From the NCBI GenBank assembly GCA_017311185.1, contig JAESUZ010003487.1, positions 2,390,001-2,454,000 on the forward strand: a DNA stretch of 64,000 nucleotides, written 5' to 3'. Below, in pieces: positions 45,880 to 57,459 of this stretch. Positions within the stretch are counted from its first letter, which is position 1; each line of letters starts with the position of its first letter. The DNA comes from Proteles cristata cristata (taxonomy: Eukaryota; Chordata; Mammalia; Carnivora; Hyaenidae). A program made the translations under genes and the position numbers. The notes below the pieces were generated by a model. It made no database searches, was not told the origin of the DNA, and was given only the letters and a program-made list of their open reading frames with translations.

Positions 45880-46330
45880 AAAAAAAAAGAATAAAAAATT
45901 AGAAAGGTACAGTAAAAACAGATCTGTGGCTAAAGGAAGCCCCCCTAGGGATAGGTGGAAATACTTCCAAGCAGAGAGGGCAACATATACAAAGGTCCAG
46001 TGGTGAGAGAGCCATTAACTGAGATAGTTCCTATACACGCAACAGATAGGTGAGACCATGACTATAGAGGTCAGTGGGCCCAGATCATCTAAGAGTCTTA
46101 TACTTGCTGAGGCATTTTTTACTGTAATCTTGAGTGCCATGGGGTCTATTGAAGGATTTAATGAAGAGAAATGAAATGATGAAAGCTGTATTTTAGGGTG
46201 TATACCCTGTGCTGGCCAGTGGACTAGGAGAGAGCATGATTGGAGGCTGAGCACGTTAAAGCTATTGCAGCTGCCCAGGCGAGGTGATAGAATACGAAAC
46301 CGAGTTGGAAGGAAGGTAGTAAGTGAATGC
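45880..46330. repeat. ancient LINE-like repeat, family unsure
   Basis: 'TTCCAAGCAGAGAGGGCAACATATACAAAGGTCCAGTGGTGAGAGAG', 'GGGCCCAGATCATCTAAGAGTCTTATACTTGC', 'GCCATGGGGTCTATTGAAGGATTTAATGAAG', then 'GCTATTGCAGCTGCCCAGGCGAGGTGATAG' match, in order, a widespread old mammalian repeat that I recall as L2-age. Its identity should be treated as tentative. Confidence 0.45.
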
Positions 46331-46449
46331 TCAGGGGGAGAGGAATCATTGTAGGTCCTACAAAAAACCTGGTTTTGTCTTCTTTGGATAACCAGTGTCC
46401 CTACGGTCTACAGCGTACCCTTAGCAAAAAATAATTAGTAGACTGTATG

Positions 46450-47065
46450 AGAAAAATATGAACATGGGAATGTTCACAGCAACATTATTTATAATAGCCC
46501 CAAATATTCAAATGTCTATTAGCTGATGAATAGATATATAAAATGCATATGTGTATTACAGAATATAATTTGGCAGTGAAAAGGAAGTAGTGATACATGC
46601 TACAAAATATTATGCTTAATGAAAGAAGCGAGTAATAATAGGCCACATTTTGTATGATCCCATTTATATGAAATGCCCAGAATAAACAAATCCATATAAA
46701 TATAACTTAGATTAGTGGTTGCTAGGAATGGGCTGGAAGTAGGGGAAGATAGGAGAGACTGATGCTAAAATTGATTGTGGTGTTGATTGAACAATTCTGT
46801 GAAAGCACTGAACTCTACACGTTAAATAGGTGAATTGTCTACCAGAAAACATATGAATATAGCCATAAAGTCAACCTTATCTAGAGAACAGAAGACCAGC
46901 TAGTAGAATCAGGCATATAGAATACATCAAGAAAGGACAAGAAATAGCCAAAAACTGGGGGGGAAAAAAAAGTAAATATTTAACAGCAGAAGAATGGGTA
47001 AATTATGATATATTCATAAAAAATGACAGTGAAAATCCTGATAATTAACATATCCACATTTTAAA
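46450..47065 (+). mobile_element. old L1M 3' region, plus
   Basis: 'AATGTTCACAGCAACATTATTTATAATAGCCCCAAATATTC', 'CTGATGAATAGATATATAAAATG', 'CATTTTGTATGATCCCATTTATATGAAATG', 'TAGTGGTTGCTAGGAATGGGCTGGAAG', 'ACTCTACACGTTAAATAGGTGAATTG'. A further L1M-like scrap lies at 46970-47065. No coding capacity. Confidence 0.8.
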
Positions 47066-47599
47066 AATTACTAATTTATAGATATGACCTAAAATAGTAT
47101 CTTGGGAATATTTAAGAGTAACACTTCTTAATGCTAACTCTTAATACTGTTATTAATATGTTGCCAAAGAACACTAAGAAGGTGAAGAATCACTATATTT
47201 TAGAGTGATTTTATTTAAAAATGTAGCAGGTTTTTTTGGAATTTTAAAAAACTTTGAGGGTCAGCTTCATTTAACTGAAAAGTTTACTGTGTTGCACATC
47301 TTCAGAGAAGACCCAGTTGATAATTTCTCACCTAAGTCTGAGCTAAAGAGGAAGGAAAAGATTATTACTTGGAACAAGAGAAGAGGCAAAGGATAACAAC
47401 AACATGGAAAATGTAGAGTAAAAATGCAGTGTGATACAAAGCATGGCATAACCATGGAAGGTAAAGTAACACAGATAAATCCACAGGGTTTCACAAGGAA
47501 ATTAGACAGTGAGCATCACCCAAATTGTAGGTGACTTCTGCCATTTATACCTTATTGCAAAAATATTTTTGCAAATCATTTTGGCCCTTTTATCACATT

Positions 47600-47764
47600 T
47601 TTTTAATTGAGGTATAATCGATATATAATACTAGTTTTGGGCATACAACATAATGATTGTATATTTGCATATATATATTGCAAAATGATCACTGCAGGTA
47701 AGCCTAGATAACACCCATCACTGTACATGGTCAGAATTTTCTCTTAGGATGATGTCTCATTTTT
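47600..47764 (-). mobile_element. old L1M 3' UTR, minus
   Basis: 'TTTAATTGAGGTATAATCGATATATAATACTAG', then 'TTGCAAAATGATCACTGCAGGTAAGCCTAGATAACACCCATCACTG' is the antisense of an L1M 3' UTR. It is interrupted on the right by a SINE. Confidence 0.75.
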
Positions 47765-47976
47765 AAAAAAATTTAATGTTTTATTTATTTCTGAGAGAGA
47801 GAGAGAGACAGCATGAGCAGGGGAAGGTCAGAGAGAGACACAGAATCCAAAGCAGTCTCCAGGCTCTGAGCTAGCTGTCAGCACAGAGCCTGAAGCTGGG
47901 CTCGAACCCACGAACCTTGAGATCATGACCTGAGCCAAAGTCAGACACTTAACCGACTGAGACACCTAGGCACCCC
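47765..47976 (-). repeat. CAN SINE, minus
   Basis: TTTAATGTTTTATTTATTTCTGAGAG to GAGACACCTAGGCACCCC with GAGCTAGCTGTCAGCAC. CTCATTTT flanks it at 47757-47764 and 47977-47984. Confidence 0.96.
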
Positions 47977-47984
47977 TCATTTTG

Positions 47985-49450
47985 TTTTAATAGGATCACT
48001 AAACCAGTCAGGAAACAAAAACAAAAACAAATGTTTTGATCTACATAAGGAAAGTGAGGAAATGAGAAATTTTAGAGTCCCCATAGTTGGGATTGGGGGT
48101 TAAAGGGTGAGACAGAAAGTGGGAGAAACCTTCCAGGGGTCTGACTAGAGAGAATGATAGAAATTGGTTTAAGACCAGATATTTTGGCTTCAGTATATTG
48201 GTGTTCTATCATTTTTTGTTACTGATTCTAAAATTATTTTACTTGTAAAATCAGACTGCAAAATATAAGATAGAATGTTAATGGCTAATAAAGAATGAAA
48301 AATTATCAGAAATTTTAGAATGCCATGTATTTGTAGATGATGTCTGTATTTTAAGGGTCCACGTATCAGAATTTCAGAGGATTGTTTTAAGACTAATAGA
48401 TGTACTTACATTTCAAATTTTGCATTCCAAAATCCTTGCTGCAGTATTTTTTAACTTGCTTTTTAAATTTCAATTCACTATTCTTGAATCTCCACCCGTT
48501 CCCCCCTCCCCCCCCCCCCGCCCAAGGAGCAAGTCCCCCGATCTTAGAGACTAGAGGATTTATTTGTCTTTCCTGAGAATTTTCTTTCCTTAACTTTTTA
48601 ATTGCAGTGCTGTTATGGGTCCTGCCCCAAATCTTTCTTAATTTTTCATTCTTTTCATTTAATTGAGCACATCCATTTCACATTAGGGACGTACCTCTTT
48701 TTACCTTAGGAAGAAAATGATATTCTCTGAGTGAATTGTAAAATTCTCCTATTTAAATTAATGGCAAATGTTGAAATGTGTTTTTGATAATTAGGGAATC
48801 CTTAATGGAGGAACCATTCTAGATTTTTTCAAAAGTCTTCAGTCAGTGTTTTTTACCTTACATCTAAATTGACAGAGAGCACTTTGCAAAGTTTAGTGTT
48901 ATTTTGAGAGCAGAGTGAACTTATTTTGGGGCCAAAATATTTCTGTCATACCACCAGCTACACAGCTTTTATAATTTTCAAAAGTGTTCCTGTGTCAGGA
49001 TAGGAACTGAGATCTATTGAGTAACACGTTATTATTTTTTATTTTTACTCTTTTGCAGTTTCTTTCATTGGAGTACGTGTTCTGTTGATTATCACATCTG
49101 TCCCATCCTAGTTCTCTGAAAGAATTGCCACTTAGAGTCTAGTTCCCTGTGTTGATGTTCTAATTAATCAGAAAAAGACAATTTGGTTTTCAGTTTTATG
49201 TGAAAGTCCTTGCTAATTGGAAATGATTCAGAATTTCTTTCAGATTTTCTCCATGGAACTTGTTCTTTTCCATTTAGCTTTGGTTTTTTGGTTTTTACTT
49301 TTTGAGTAATATCACATTGATTTAACTTATTTAATATATAAGATTCCTAGGTATAGATAGTTTTAGTAGGATTTGATCTTTCATACTGCCAGATTATTTG
49401 GTTTTTAAAAAAGATTAGGAAGTTAATTACCCTGTATATTGGAAATAAAA
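47985..49450. other. unique sequence with a C-rich tract
   Basis: A C-rich run occupies 48495-48523. T-rich acceptors precede 48606 (ATTGCAG) and 49061 (TTGCAG), but no in-phase donor follows. No repeats are recognised. Confidence 0.4.
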
Positions 49451-49467
49451 TTCTGAATTTACATGAG

Positions 49468-49691
49468 GTTTTAAAATGTTTACTAATTTATTTATCTTCA
49501 GAGAAAGAGAGTGCAAGTGCTTATGGGAGCTGGTGAGAGGCAGGAAACAGAGGGAAATGGGGAGGAAATCATAAGCAGGCTCCACCCACCCAACTAGGAG
49601 CCCCTGGGTTCCCATCTCACAAGTGTGAGATCATGACCTGAGCTGAAATCAAGAGTCTGATGCTTAACCGACAGAGCCACCCAGGCACCCC
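49468..49691 (-). repeat. CAN SINE, diverged, minus
   Basis: TTTAAAATGTTTACTAATTTATTTATC to AGAGCCACCCAGGCACCCC. The middle is strongly altered. An imperfect duplication TGAATTTACATGA / CAGATTTACATGA flanks it. Confidence 0.92.
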
Positions 49692-49705
49692 TCAGATTTA
49701 CATGA

Positions 49706-52700
49706 TTTATATAGTATTTTTAGGCATACAGTTCTTTTATAAGCTAAACTGGAATTATTAGTACTTTCTTATTTCTTTTTAAGGACTATATTCTACCCAT
49801 AGATGCTTTCCCATTACTCTTACTGAATTTATGGTGATGATTTCAGCTTACTAGAAATTTCGTGTGAATCAGTAAAGATAGAGTTTGGCAAATGAAGCTT
49901 GATAACTGTAAATGAGATAAATAAAACTGAAAATGAGAATCTTAGAAACTGGCCTTTGTGACTTTAAAAAATTTTGGGTTGACTGCTAATTTAAAATCAA
50001 CTATTGATCAATCGTTGGGTAAAACGTCCTTTTTATGAGATGTAAAGGTTTGATTATATGCCGACAAAAAATTTTAATATATTTAAGTGTAATGTAAATC
50101 TGTTTGGCCTAACTCACAGTGACAGTTCTTCAACCCTGAATCCCCTCGGTGGAAAATAGTGCGTCAGTGTCTCTGTAAATACAAGAGCTGAAGTGAGTGG
50201 GGTTTGCGAGCATCCTGAGTAATAGAACAGCTTACTTAGTAGCATTGCAGTTCAGGTCCTGAGTATGAATGCTTTTTGGCTCATATTCTGTGTGGTTTTG
50301 GGAGTTACAAGCTATCAGTTGCTTCCTAAAGGAGTATTAGAATACTTACCAATATTCTGAAAGCAGAACTTTTGGGAAAATTATTTTGGAGCAAATCTAA
50401 TCTTTTTGTTAAATGGGTAAATAAATATTTACCAATAAATGATATTGGTTTAATCATTAAAGACTGTAATACAAATGTGAAATGGATTTGGGGCTGGAGC
50501 TTGGTGTTCTACACATTTATACCTGGGTAGTACCAAAATTGTTCTGAGAACTGTTCAAAGATGACATAAAGTGAAAGAATTTTGTGATTGGAAACAAGTA
50601 CTGTAAACTTTTGACCCTACTTCAAAAAAAACAAAAACAAAAATGCAAACTAGAGTTCTGTAAAGCACCTACAGATGGCAAGGTTTAGCATATAGTCAAC
50701 TCTTACCCTTCACAGCAATTATGATCAGGTTACACTCTAGACACTTCAGAAACTTCAGTGTTTTAATGGGGTAAAGTTGGATCTGAATTGCCTTTAGGGT
50801 GCTAGTATATATTAGAGAATCATCAAGAACATTTAGCCTAAAAAATTCAGTGTTTTGCCAAGTTTTTATTATTGCTTTCTTTAAGTGTTTCCTTGACATA
50901 AGTTTTTTTTTTTGGCATACATTATAAGTTAAAATCACTTAGACTGAGATGTCTCAGATATTGGCTGACTGCCTTTGACTACTCTTATCATTTAAAAACT
51001 TGGAGGTATATTTTCACAACATATAAACAGGTACTGATGAACTCTTTTGTCCACTGTACTAATCTTAGAAGATTTACAAACACAAATATTAAAAGCAGTT
51101 CACAGGTCATTTTCTTAAATATAAAATATCAAAGGTAAACGTATTTTTCTAACAAAATGTGTAAGTAGCTACATATATTGTATAGAGTGTTTGTAATTAA
51201 TGTATTTTACTGTTAATATTTTTGATGACATTAGAAGTGACTTAAACTGGGCATGAAAAGATAGTTTTCTTCATTAAAAATACTTATATATGTTTAATAT
51301 TAATATATTTCCATAGAACAATAAAAGACTTATTATTTTAAATCTTCAAAAAGGATCTCTATTTAGGAATTTAGAGAATTCTTTTTTTAACATTAAACAT
51401 TCATGCTCTTTATTTTGTTATTAATCATACATGTTATTTCTGGCATGATGTCCCTTTGAAAGATTGTATCTGATAAAGAAACTGTAATGATTTCTACTGA
51501 TGACCTCAGCCACTTACCACTAGTTGTTTCTTTCCCTGTGTTCCCTCTTCTGGTACAAACCCCTTGATGGCCTCCCTTGGGTTGATGTGTAATCTGACTC
51601 TCGTGACAGATGTTAGAAGGTGGAGGAAAGGGATTCTCTTGTTTTTAGACCAATTGGTTAAGAGACTGCTGTATTAAATCTGTGGTCAGAAGAAACTTTC
51701 TTTAGCCTTTTAAAATTACTGCCATCAAAGGAAACGCGCATGATAGTATAAACAAAATATGACAGAGAAAAATTGAGGGGAGAGACAAGAAGAGAAGTTA
51801 GACATAACTAAGGACATTTTGGAGGAGGGGGTAGAGTTTTCATGTTGAAGCATGTGCTTTGCTTTGACTGAATCTGGCTTAATTTCTGTAAACATCCTCC
51901 ATCTAGGATGAATCAATGCATTTCAGCCGTGTCTGTACCTGTTGCAGAATACTGGTGATGAAAGTTTATAGGCAATTTAAAGATGGGGGAGAAAAGTGAA
52001 AAGGCTTGAAGTTGCAGAGATCCCACAAGATTCTGCCAAGTATGAGCACATTCTGACATACCCAAAAAAAAAATAAAAAAAATGCATACTTGCAAAACCC
52101 CTGTGTGTCAAGTAAATTTCCATGATTTGGAAATCAGTTGAATCAAAATACATATTTTTAATTATTTCTTTCAGTAATTTTACCTGTGTGCAGAGTCCCT
52201 ATAGTTTTTCAGTATCTTTATCAAATTTACTCTATAAAATGAATCTCTATAAAATGTTTTTCTGTGGAAAGTATTTTCCATGGTGAGTGAAAGGGTTTTT
52301 GCTAGGAACTTCCTTCACTAGGTAATGGGATGGAGGAGCGAGGGAAAGAGCTGGTCGATTAATGCATAGAAGCCATGTTTGCGAGCAAATGAGTCATGAC
52401 TGAGACTACAGGTACCCAGGATAAGAAGCAGATGATCATTTGGTCACTCTGACTTTCTGTGACTTTTCTGGCCATCTAGTGCTGTACTCTGACATGATTC
52501 TGGTTTTACTTATTGCCACTGAAAACATGAACATGTAAGCTCTGGAAAGCATTTAAACACTGTAGTTTCTACAAAGTCCAGTCCAGTGAGAGCATCTTTT
52601 AGTAATTTACAACTTCAGAAGTTGAGTATTTGTTCCCTTAAAAATCTTACTTTGTTAAAGCATTTAATTTAAAAAAGAGAAAGATCTGCTCAGTTTTCCC

Positions 52701-53061
52701 ATTAGAAAACACAAAAGGAAGCGCTTAATGACTGCTTACTACACAACCCTCACATAAGCACAGCAGTTTACATTTACAACAGGGTACCAATTACAGGTAC
52801 ATTTAGTCAGTTGAAACCTGTAAAAAATTAGTATTAATAAGCTCAGACTCCTTGACAGTACTCTGGTGCTTACTTTGCTCCCATTTCTTTGAGTTCATTA
52901 TTTTCTATTAACTAAGAAAAGATACTGCAAATCTGTCATTTAGTGTGCTACATCTTGCTTATAATAAGGACTAGAAGTGAATGTTTATTTGAGAGATGTC
53001 AAAGAGAGGACTCCTGCTTGGCTTTAAGAAAATGGTTAGAAAAAGATACGGCATATGCCTG
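49706..53061. other. longest repeat-poor stretch in the window
   Basis: About 3.3 kb without a recognisable SINE or LINE. A pseudo-exon-like pair (TTTTTCAG at 52211 and ATG|GTGAGT at 52281) is open in only one phase and reads poorly. Nothing else is supported. Confidence 0.4.
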
Positions 53062-53074
53062 TGTGGCCTTTTTT

Positions 53075-53477
53075 TTTTTTACATTAATTATTTTGTTTAT
53101 GTATTTATGTATGTATGTATGTATGTATGTATTTATAAATAGTTTATTGTCAAGTTGGTTTCCATATAACACCCAGTGCTCATCCCGAGTGCCCTTCTCC
53201 ATGCCCATCATCCCACTTCCTCTCTCCCCCACCCCCATCAGCCCTCAGTTTGTTCTCAGCATTCAAGAGTCTCTCATGGTTTGCCTCCCTCCCTCTCCCT
53301 CACCATTTCCCCCTTTCTTCTCCCCCATGGTCCTCCGTTAAGTTCCTCCTAATCCACCTATATGTCCAAACATATGGTATCTGTCCTTCTCTGTCTGACT
53401 TATTTCGCTCAGCATAACACCCTCTAGTTCCATCCACGTTGCTGCAAATGGCCAGATTTCATTCTTTCTCATTGCTC
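53075..53477 (-). mobile_element. young L1 3' end, minus, with 13-bp target duplication
   Basis: The T-rich tail contains TATG repeats (53107-53132); then TTTATAAATAGTTTATTGTCAAG (3' UTR, antisense), the C-rich stretch and a short piece of the ORF2 end. TGTGGCCTTTTTT is exact at 53062-53074 and 53478-53490. Confidence 0.96.
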
Positions 53478-53490
53478 TGTGGCCTTTTTT

Positions 53491-54080
53491 AATGGGCCAT
53501 GATATATTTCATGTATCTTCCCTTGTACTGCATATTTACAAACAAACAAAACAGTAACAAAATTAACGTTCCAGAGCATATTCATAGATTTCAGATGCTA
53601 ATTTAAACTGCTTTGAAAAGTCCTACAATACCTGCTCTTTTAAATAAATATGAGGTAAAAATTCATTATAGTTGTCCTTAATTTTAAACTAATCTCTTAT
53701 AGGTATGTGTTCAAAATAAATGAATTCGAGCATGATTTCATACAGTGTTCTTTTTTATTAACTATGTGAGCACATTTATGTAAACAGACAGTATTAATGT
53801 CTGTTGATTAGGCAAATTTCAGAATAGATTTCTTTCCCTGTGCACCAGGAAAGCAAATGCAACTTTCTTCAGTGAGAGTAACTCTAAATATCTCATTTAA
53901 TTTTGGTAGTGTTGTTATTAAGAGGGGCAGGGGAGGGAGGGTGGCAAAAAAGACTTAACTGGTAATAGAGTCTGAATCCGATCAGTAAGAATCATCTGTC
54001 CTAAGTGATTTTGCATGCCAGTTCACGATACCATAATCATCTTTATTTCTTAGCATCCTTACTTTAGAGCTAGAAAAGGA
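53491..54080. other. unique AT-rich sequence
   Basis: No feature seen apart from a short G-rich patch near 53920-53945. Confidence 0.4.
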
Positions 54081-54090
54081 CCCAGTAATC

Positions 54091-54319
54091 TTTTTTTTTT
54101 AATTTTTTCTTTAATGTTTTACTTATTTCTGAGAGAGAGTTGCAGTGTGAGCAGGGGAGGGTCAGAGAGGGAGGGAGACACAGAATCTGAAAACAGGCTC
54201 CAGGCTCTGAGCTGGCTGTCAGCACAGAGCCCGATGTGGGGCTCGAACTCACTGAGTATGTGATCATGACCTGAGCTGGAGTCGGACACTCAACCAACTG
54301 AGGCACCCAGGTGCCCCCC
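54091..54319 (-). repeat. CAN SINE, minus
   Basis: TTTAATGTTTTACTTATTTCTGAGAG to GAGGCACCCAGGTGCCCCCC. CAGTAATC flanks it at 54083-54090 and 54320-54327. Confidence 0.96.
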
Positions 54320-54644
54320 CAGTAATCATTTTTTAAACATCAGTTTTTAAAAACTAAGGCCTAAAGATTACAAATGATTTTCTGGCTGTTGCGTAGGTGC
54401 TTAGTGGGCTGTGCAGGTTCTCACCTTCCCAGTTCATTGGGTCTTGTTATCAAACCACGGAGCTTCCCCTAATTGTTTCTGTAAATGAAACATTTTCACT
54501 GGTTGCTGTTATTTAATCAACGTGTAGTATGTGTCGATTCCGGTAAGATTAATGATTGGGATTTCAGTGTATATGTGTATGTATATATTTAAAACCTGTC
54601 TGATAAGTCACCCTTAAGGCTCTTAAATTGGAAATTAAAGTTTT

Positions 54645-54862
54645 GGGGCACCTGGGTGGCTCAGTCGGTTAAGCATCCAGCTTCGGCTCAGGTCATGATC
54701 TCACAGTTCGTGGGTTCGAGCCCCGCATCGGGTTCTGTGCTGACAGTTCAGAGCCTGGAGCCTGTTTCAGATTCTGTGTCTCCCTCTCTCTCTGCCCTTC
54801 CCCCATTCGTGCTCTGTCTCTGTCTCAAAAATAAATAAAACCAAAAAATAAAAAATAAAAAA
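54645..54862 (+). repeat. CAN SINE, plus, exact 13-bp target duplication
   Basis: GGGGCACCTGGGTGGCTCAGTCGG head with an intact box-B-like GGTTCGAG. AAATTAAAGTTTT is identical at 54632-54644 and 54863-54875. The A-rich tail is long. Looks fairly young. Confidence 0.97.
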
Positions 54863-55265
54863 AAATTAAAGTTTTGACATAGGCCTATTTATGAGATTTT
54901 TTTTTTATTGTGGATGAATTTAGATTGACGTGTTTTAGATAAGGATGTAAATGTATCTTGTATATTAAGAAGTGGTAATAGATTTCTTTTTCCTAGTGAA
55001 AAATTGGAAACATTCTTATGAAAATTAGTATTTGAGTTGAAACCACAACTTTACTGTTTTTCTCTTTCTGAATTTGTTAGTTTGGGGCTGCGATTGTTGT
55101 TTTTGGCTGTACTAAGCAGTAGAATGATGCCAGTGTTTGTACATAGAAAGTACTCAGGACACCCATGAATGTAGATGCTGATTTCCCTTGTGTTGTGGCA
55201 AGGCTGCATATGAGTTAAGGTGAGAATCAGCGGTATGATTGCTGTTGCTATACGAAAGTCCTGTC

Positions 55266-55995
55266 CAGATACAGGTGTGCTATTTCGAAGGCGCTCATGA
55301 ATCCCAGTGTTTATGGTAGCACTATAGACAGTAGCCAAAGTATGGAAAAGAGCCCACATGTCCATCGATGGATGAATGGATAAAGACGACGTGGTAGGTA
55401 TATACAATGGAATATTACTCAGCAATGAAAAAGAGTGAAATCTTGCCATTTGCAACTATGTGGATGAAACTGGAGGGCATTATGCTAAGTGAAATTAGTC
55501 AGAGAAAGACAAAGATACATAACAGATAAACATAAGGGAAGGGAAGCAAGAATAATATGAAAACAGGGAGGGGAACAAGAGGCTTTTTTTTTTTCTGATG
55601 TTTTATTTATTTCTTAGAAAGAGAGAGAGAGAGAGAGAAACAGCGTGAGCAGGGGAGGGTCAGAGAGAGGGAGACACAGAATCGGAAGACAGACTCCAGG
55701 CGCTGAGCTAGCTGTCAGTGCAGAGCCCAATGGGGGGCTCGAACTCACGATCTGTGATATCATGACCTGAGCTGAAGTCAGATGCTTAACCGACTGAGCC
55801 ACCCAGGGATCCCAGAGACTCTTAAATATAGGGATCTAACAGAGGGTTGCTGGAGGGGTTGTGGGAGGGGGGATGGGCTAAATAGGTAAGGAGCATTAAA
55901 CCAGGATTTGAACAGGAATCTATTCCTGAAATCATTGGTACACTATATGCTAACTAACTTGGATGTAAACTTAAAAATTAATTAATTAAAAAGAA
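55266..55995 (+). mobile_element. 5'-truncated L1 3' end, plus, with 11-bp target duplication
   Basis: AAAGTCCTGTC is exact at 55255-55265 and 55996-56006. Inside are the ORF2 end and 3' UTR: 'CCACATGTCCATCGATGGATGAATGGATAAAG', 'TACAATGGAATATTACTCAGCAATGAAAAAGAG', 'GGGCATTATGCTAAGTGAAATTAGTCAGAGAAAGACAAAGATACAT', a G-rich 3' UTR tract near 55845-55880 and AATTAATTAAAAAGAA. A SINE at 55584-55813 splits it. Frames are broken. Confidence 0.94.
55584..55813 (-). repeat. CAN SINE inside the L1, minus
   Basis: T run, TTTATTTATTTCTTAGAAAGAGAG, GAGCTAGCTGTCAGTGCAG and GAGCCACCCAGGGATCCC. Nested in the plus-strand L1, so younger than it. Confidence 0.96.
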
Positions 55996-56539
55996 AAAGT
56001 CCTGTCTACCTTTGCTGTAAAATGTATGAATTCAGTGTGGAATATTATGGTGCTATTAAAAATCATATTTTCAAATCTAAAATTATAAGGAAAAAAAACT
56101 CTTGTAATGCTGTTACATGGAAATGGTAGGATTGAATTTATACAATTGATTTTTTTAAATTTTGTTTCATTCAAAAAACTCAAATACATTGTGATGTTAA
56201 ATGGTATGTTTAGATGGTAGAAATATGGGTGTTTCTCTTCTTTCTTTACTTTTCCCTATTTTGCACATTGTTTTCTAGTGAACATTTGGCCTTACAAAAA
56301 TAATAAACCTGATGGGAATGAAATTGTAGATGTTTGTTCTTACAGATGAGCTGAGTAGATAGTGGAAAATGTATTTATAATTTTTTAAGTTTGAAAGGGC
56401 CTATTCACCTGAAAGATACCTGCACAACCTTACTGGTTAAGCACTGAAGCTGCATGTACAGCTCATTCTTCCTGCAACTCGTGTTACTTTCTATTAAAAG
56501 TACAGAATTTGTATCAGATGACTGTTCTGTTTTGCTTGT

Positions 56540-56710
56540 ACTAATTTAATACTGCACTTTTACGAGATTGTGGTGGGTGCTGGTGATTCCCCCTTCACAG
56601 AAGAGAAACTTGAGGCAGGCACAGGGAAGGGAAATGATCGTTCTAAGGTAACACCCCTAACCGATGCAGCCAGGATTTAAATTTGTCAGTCATGAGAGCC
56701 AATAATTTTA
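56540..56710 (-). repeat. MIR-like SINE, minus
   Basis: 'CCCCTTCACAGAAGAGAAACTTGAGGCAGGCACAGGGAAGGGAAATGATCG', 'TAAGGTAACACCCC', 'AGCCAGGATTTAAATTTG' follow antisense MIR. Confidence 0.65.
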
Positions 56711-57004
56711 AACTACCTAAATTTTGCAATGTGATATACAAACTATGACTTAAGGAGAAAAGATACAGGAAAAAAGATAGACCCTGCCTGACATCAGATT
56801 TTGCCTACGAACTGAATGGTAAATGTACACATTTCTGTTTATTGTCACATCATGTAAAAATGGCCAGGTTGAGTATCCTTAAATTGACAGGGTATTAAAA
56901 AAATGTAGAGGGCATGTTATAGGCTAGACAGTCTACTGAAATTAGTTTTCAGGGGTGAGTGTCCATGTGCTTCCCAGGTTACTGAAATGGAGGGACAGTG
57001 ACAG

Positions 57005-57069
57005 CTCTGTGGCACTGCTGAACTTAATATACCAGATGGGCCTGGTATATTAAGGCAGTGAGGACAGGG
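57005..57069. other. 65-nt imperfect hairpin (small-RNA-like)
   Basis: The core arms CTTAATATACCAG (57023-57035) and CTGGTATATTAAG (57042-57054) are perfect reverse complements around a 6-base loop. Outward, after a 4-base bulge, CACTGC (57013-57018) pairs with GCAGTG (57055-57060). After a 2/3 internal loop, CTGT (57007-57010) pairs with ACAG (57064-57067). About 25 pairs in all. It belongs to no repeat I know. It could be a precursor-like hairpin, a tiny inverted duplication or chance; no expression evidence exists in the sequence. Confidence 0.65.
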
Positions 57070-57459
57070 AGCAAATAATGGTTAAAAGAAAGGGTCCCGA
57101 TTGAAGGTCACTAGGGCAGACTCCACATTGTAGAAATTGATTTCAGGAACAGCTGCTTCTCATAAGGACAACTGTAGCCAGCAGTAGGGATTTAAAACAG
57201 GTTAATGATTCTGAAAAAGGGAGGAGGCCAGCCAGCCAATCCTTAGTGAATTCCTACTTATCCTACTTCAAACAGGAAGTCTGATTAAAATGATTTTATG
57301 TAAAAGGACGTAAAGTTTATTGAGATCGTATTTATTCTGATGAGCAATTTTATAATTTCCTTATTCTCCTTTAAACACCATTTTCATCGGTCATTTAGCA
57401 GGGCATCAATATCCACTATCAGTACTTTATGTAATAAATAAAATGATAAAGACATTTTT

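Larger units (their letters stand above)
54990..56300 (+). mobile_element. old L1M 3' region, plus, split by a younger L1
   Basis: The right part has 'GTGTGGAATATTATGGTGCTATTAAAAATCATATTTTC' and 'CTTTACTTTTCCCTATTTTGCACATTG', L1M 3' landmarks. The left part up to 55265 is less certain. A younger L1 with its own target duplication sits inside. Confidence 0.55.

Noticed and set aside
48606..48710. Possible exon after a strong ATTGCAG acceptor
   Set aside because: Open for 32 codons but no acceptable donor before the stop; the peptide is low-complexity-like.
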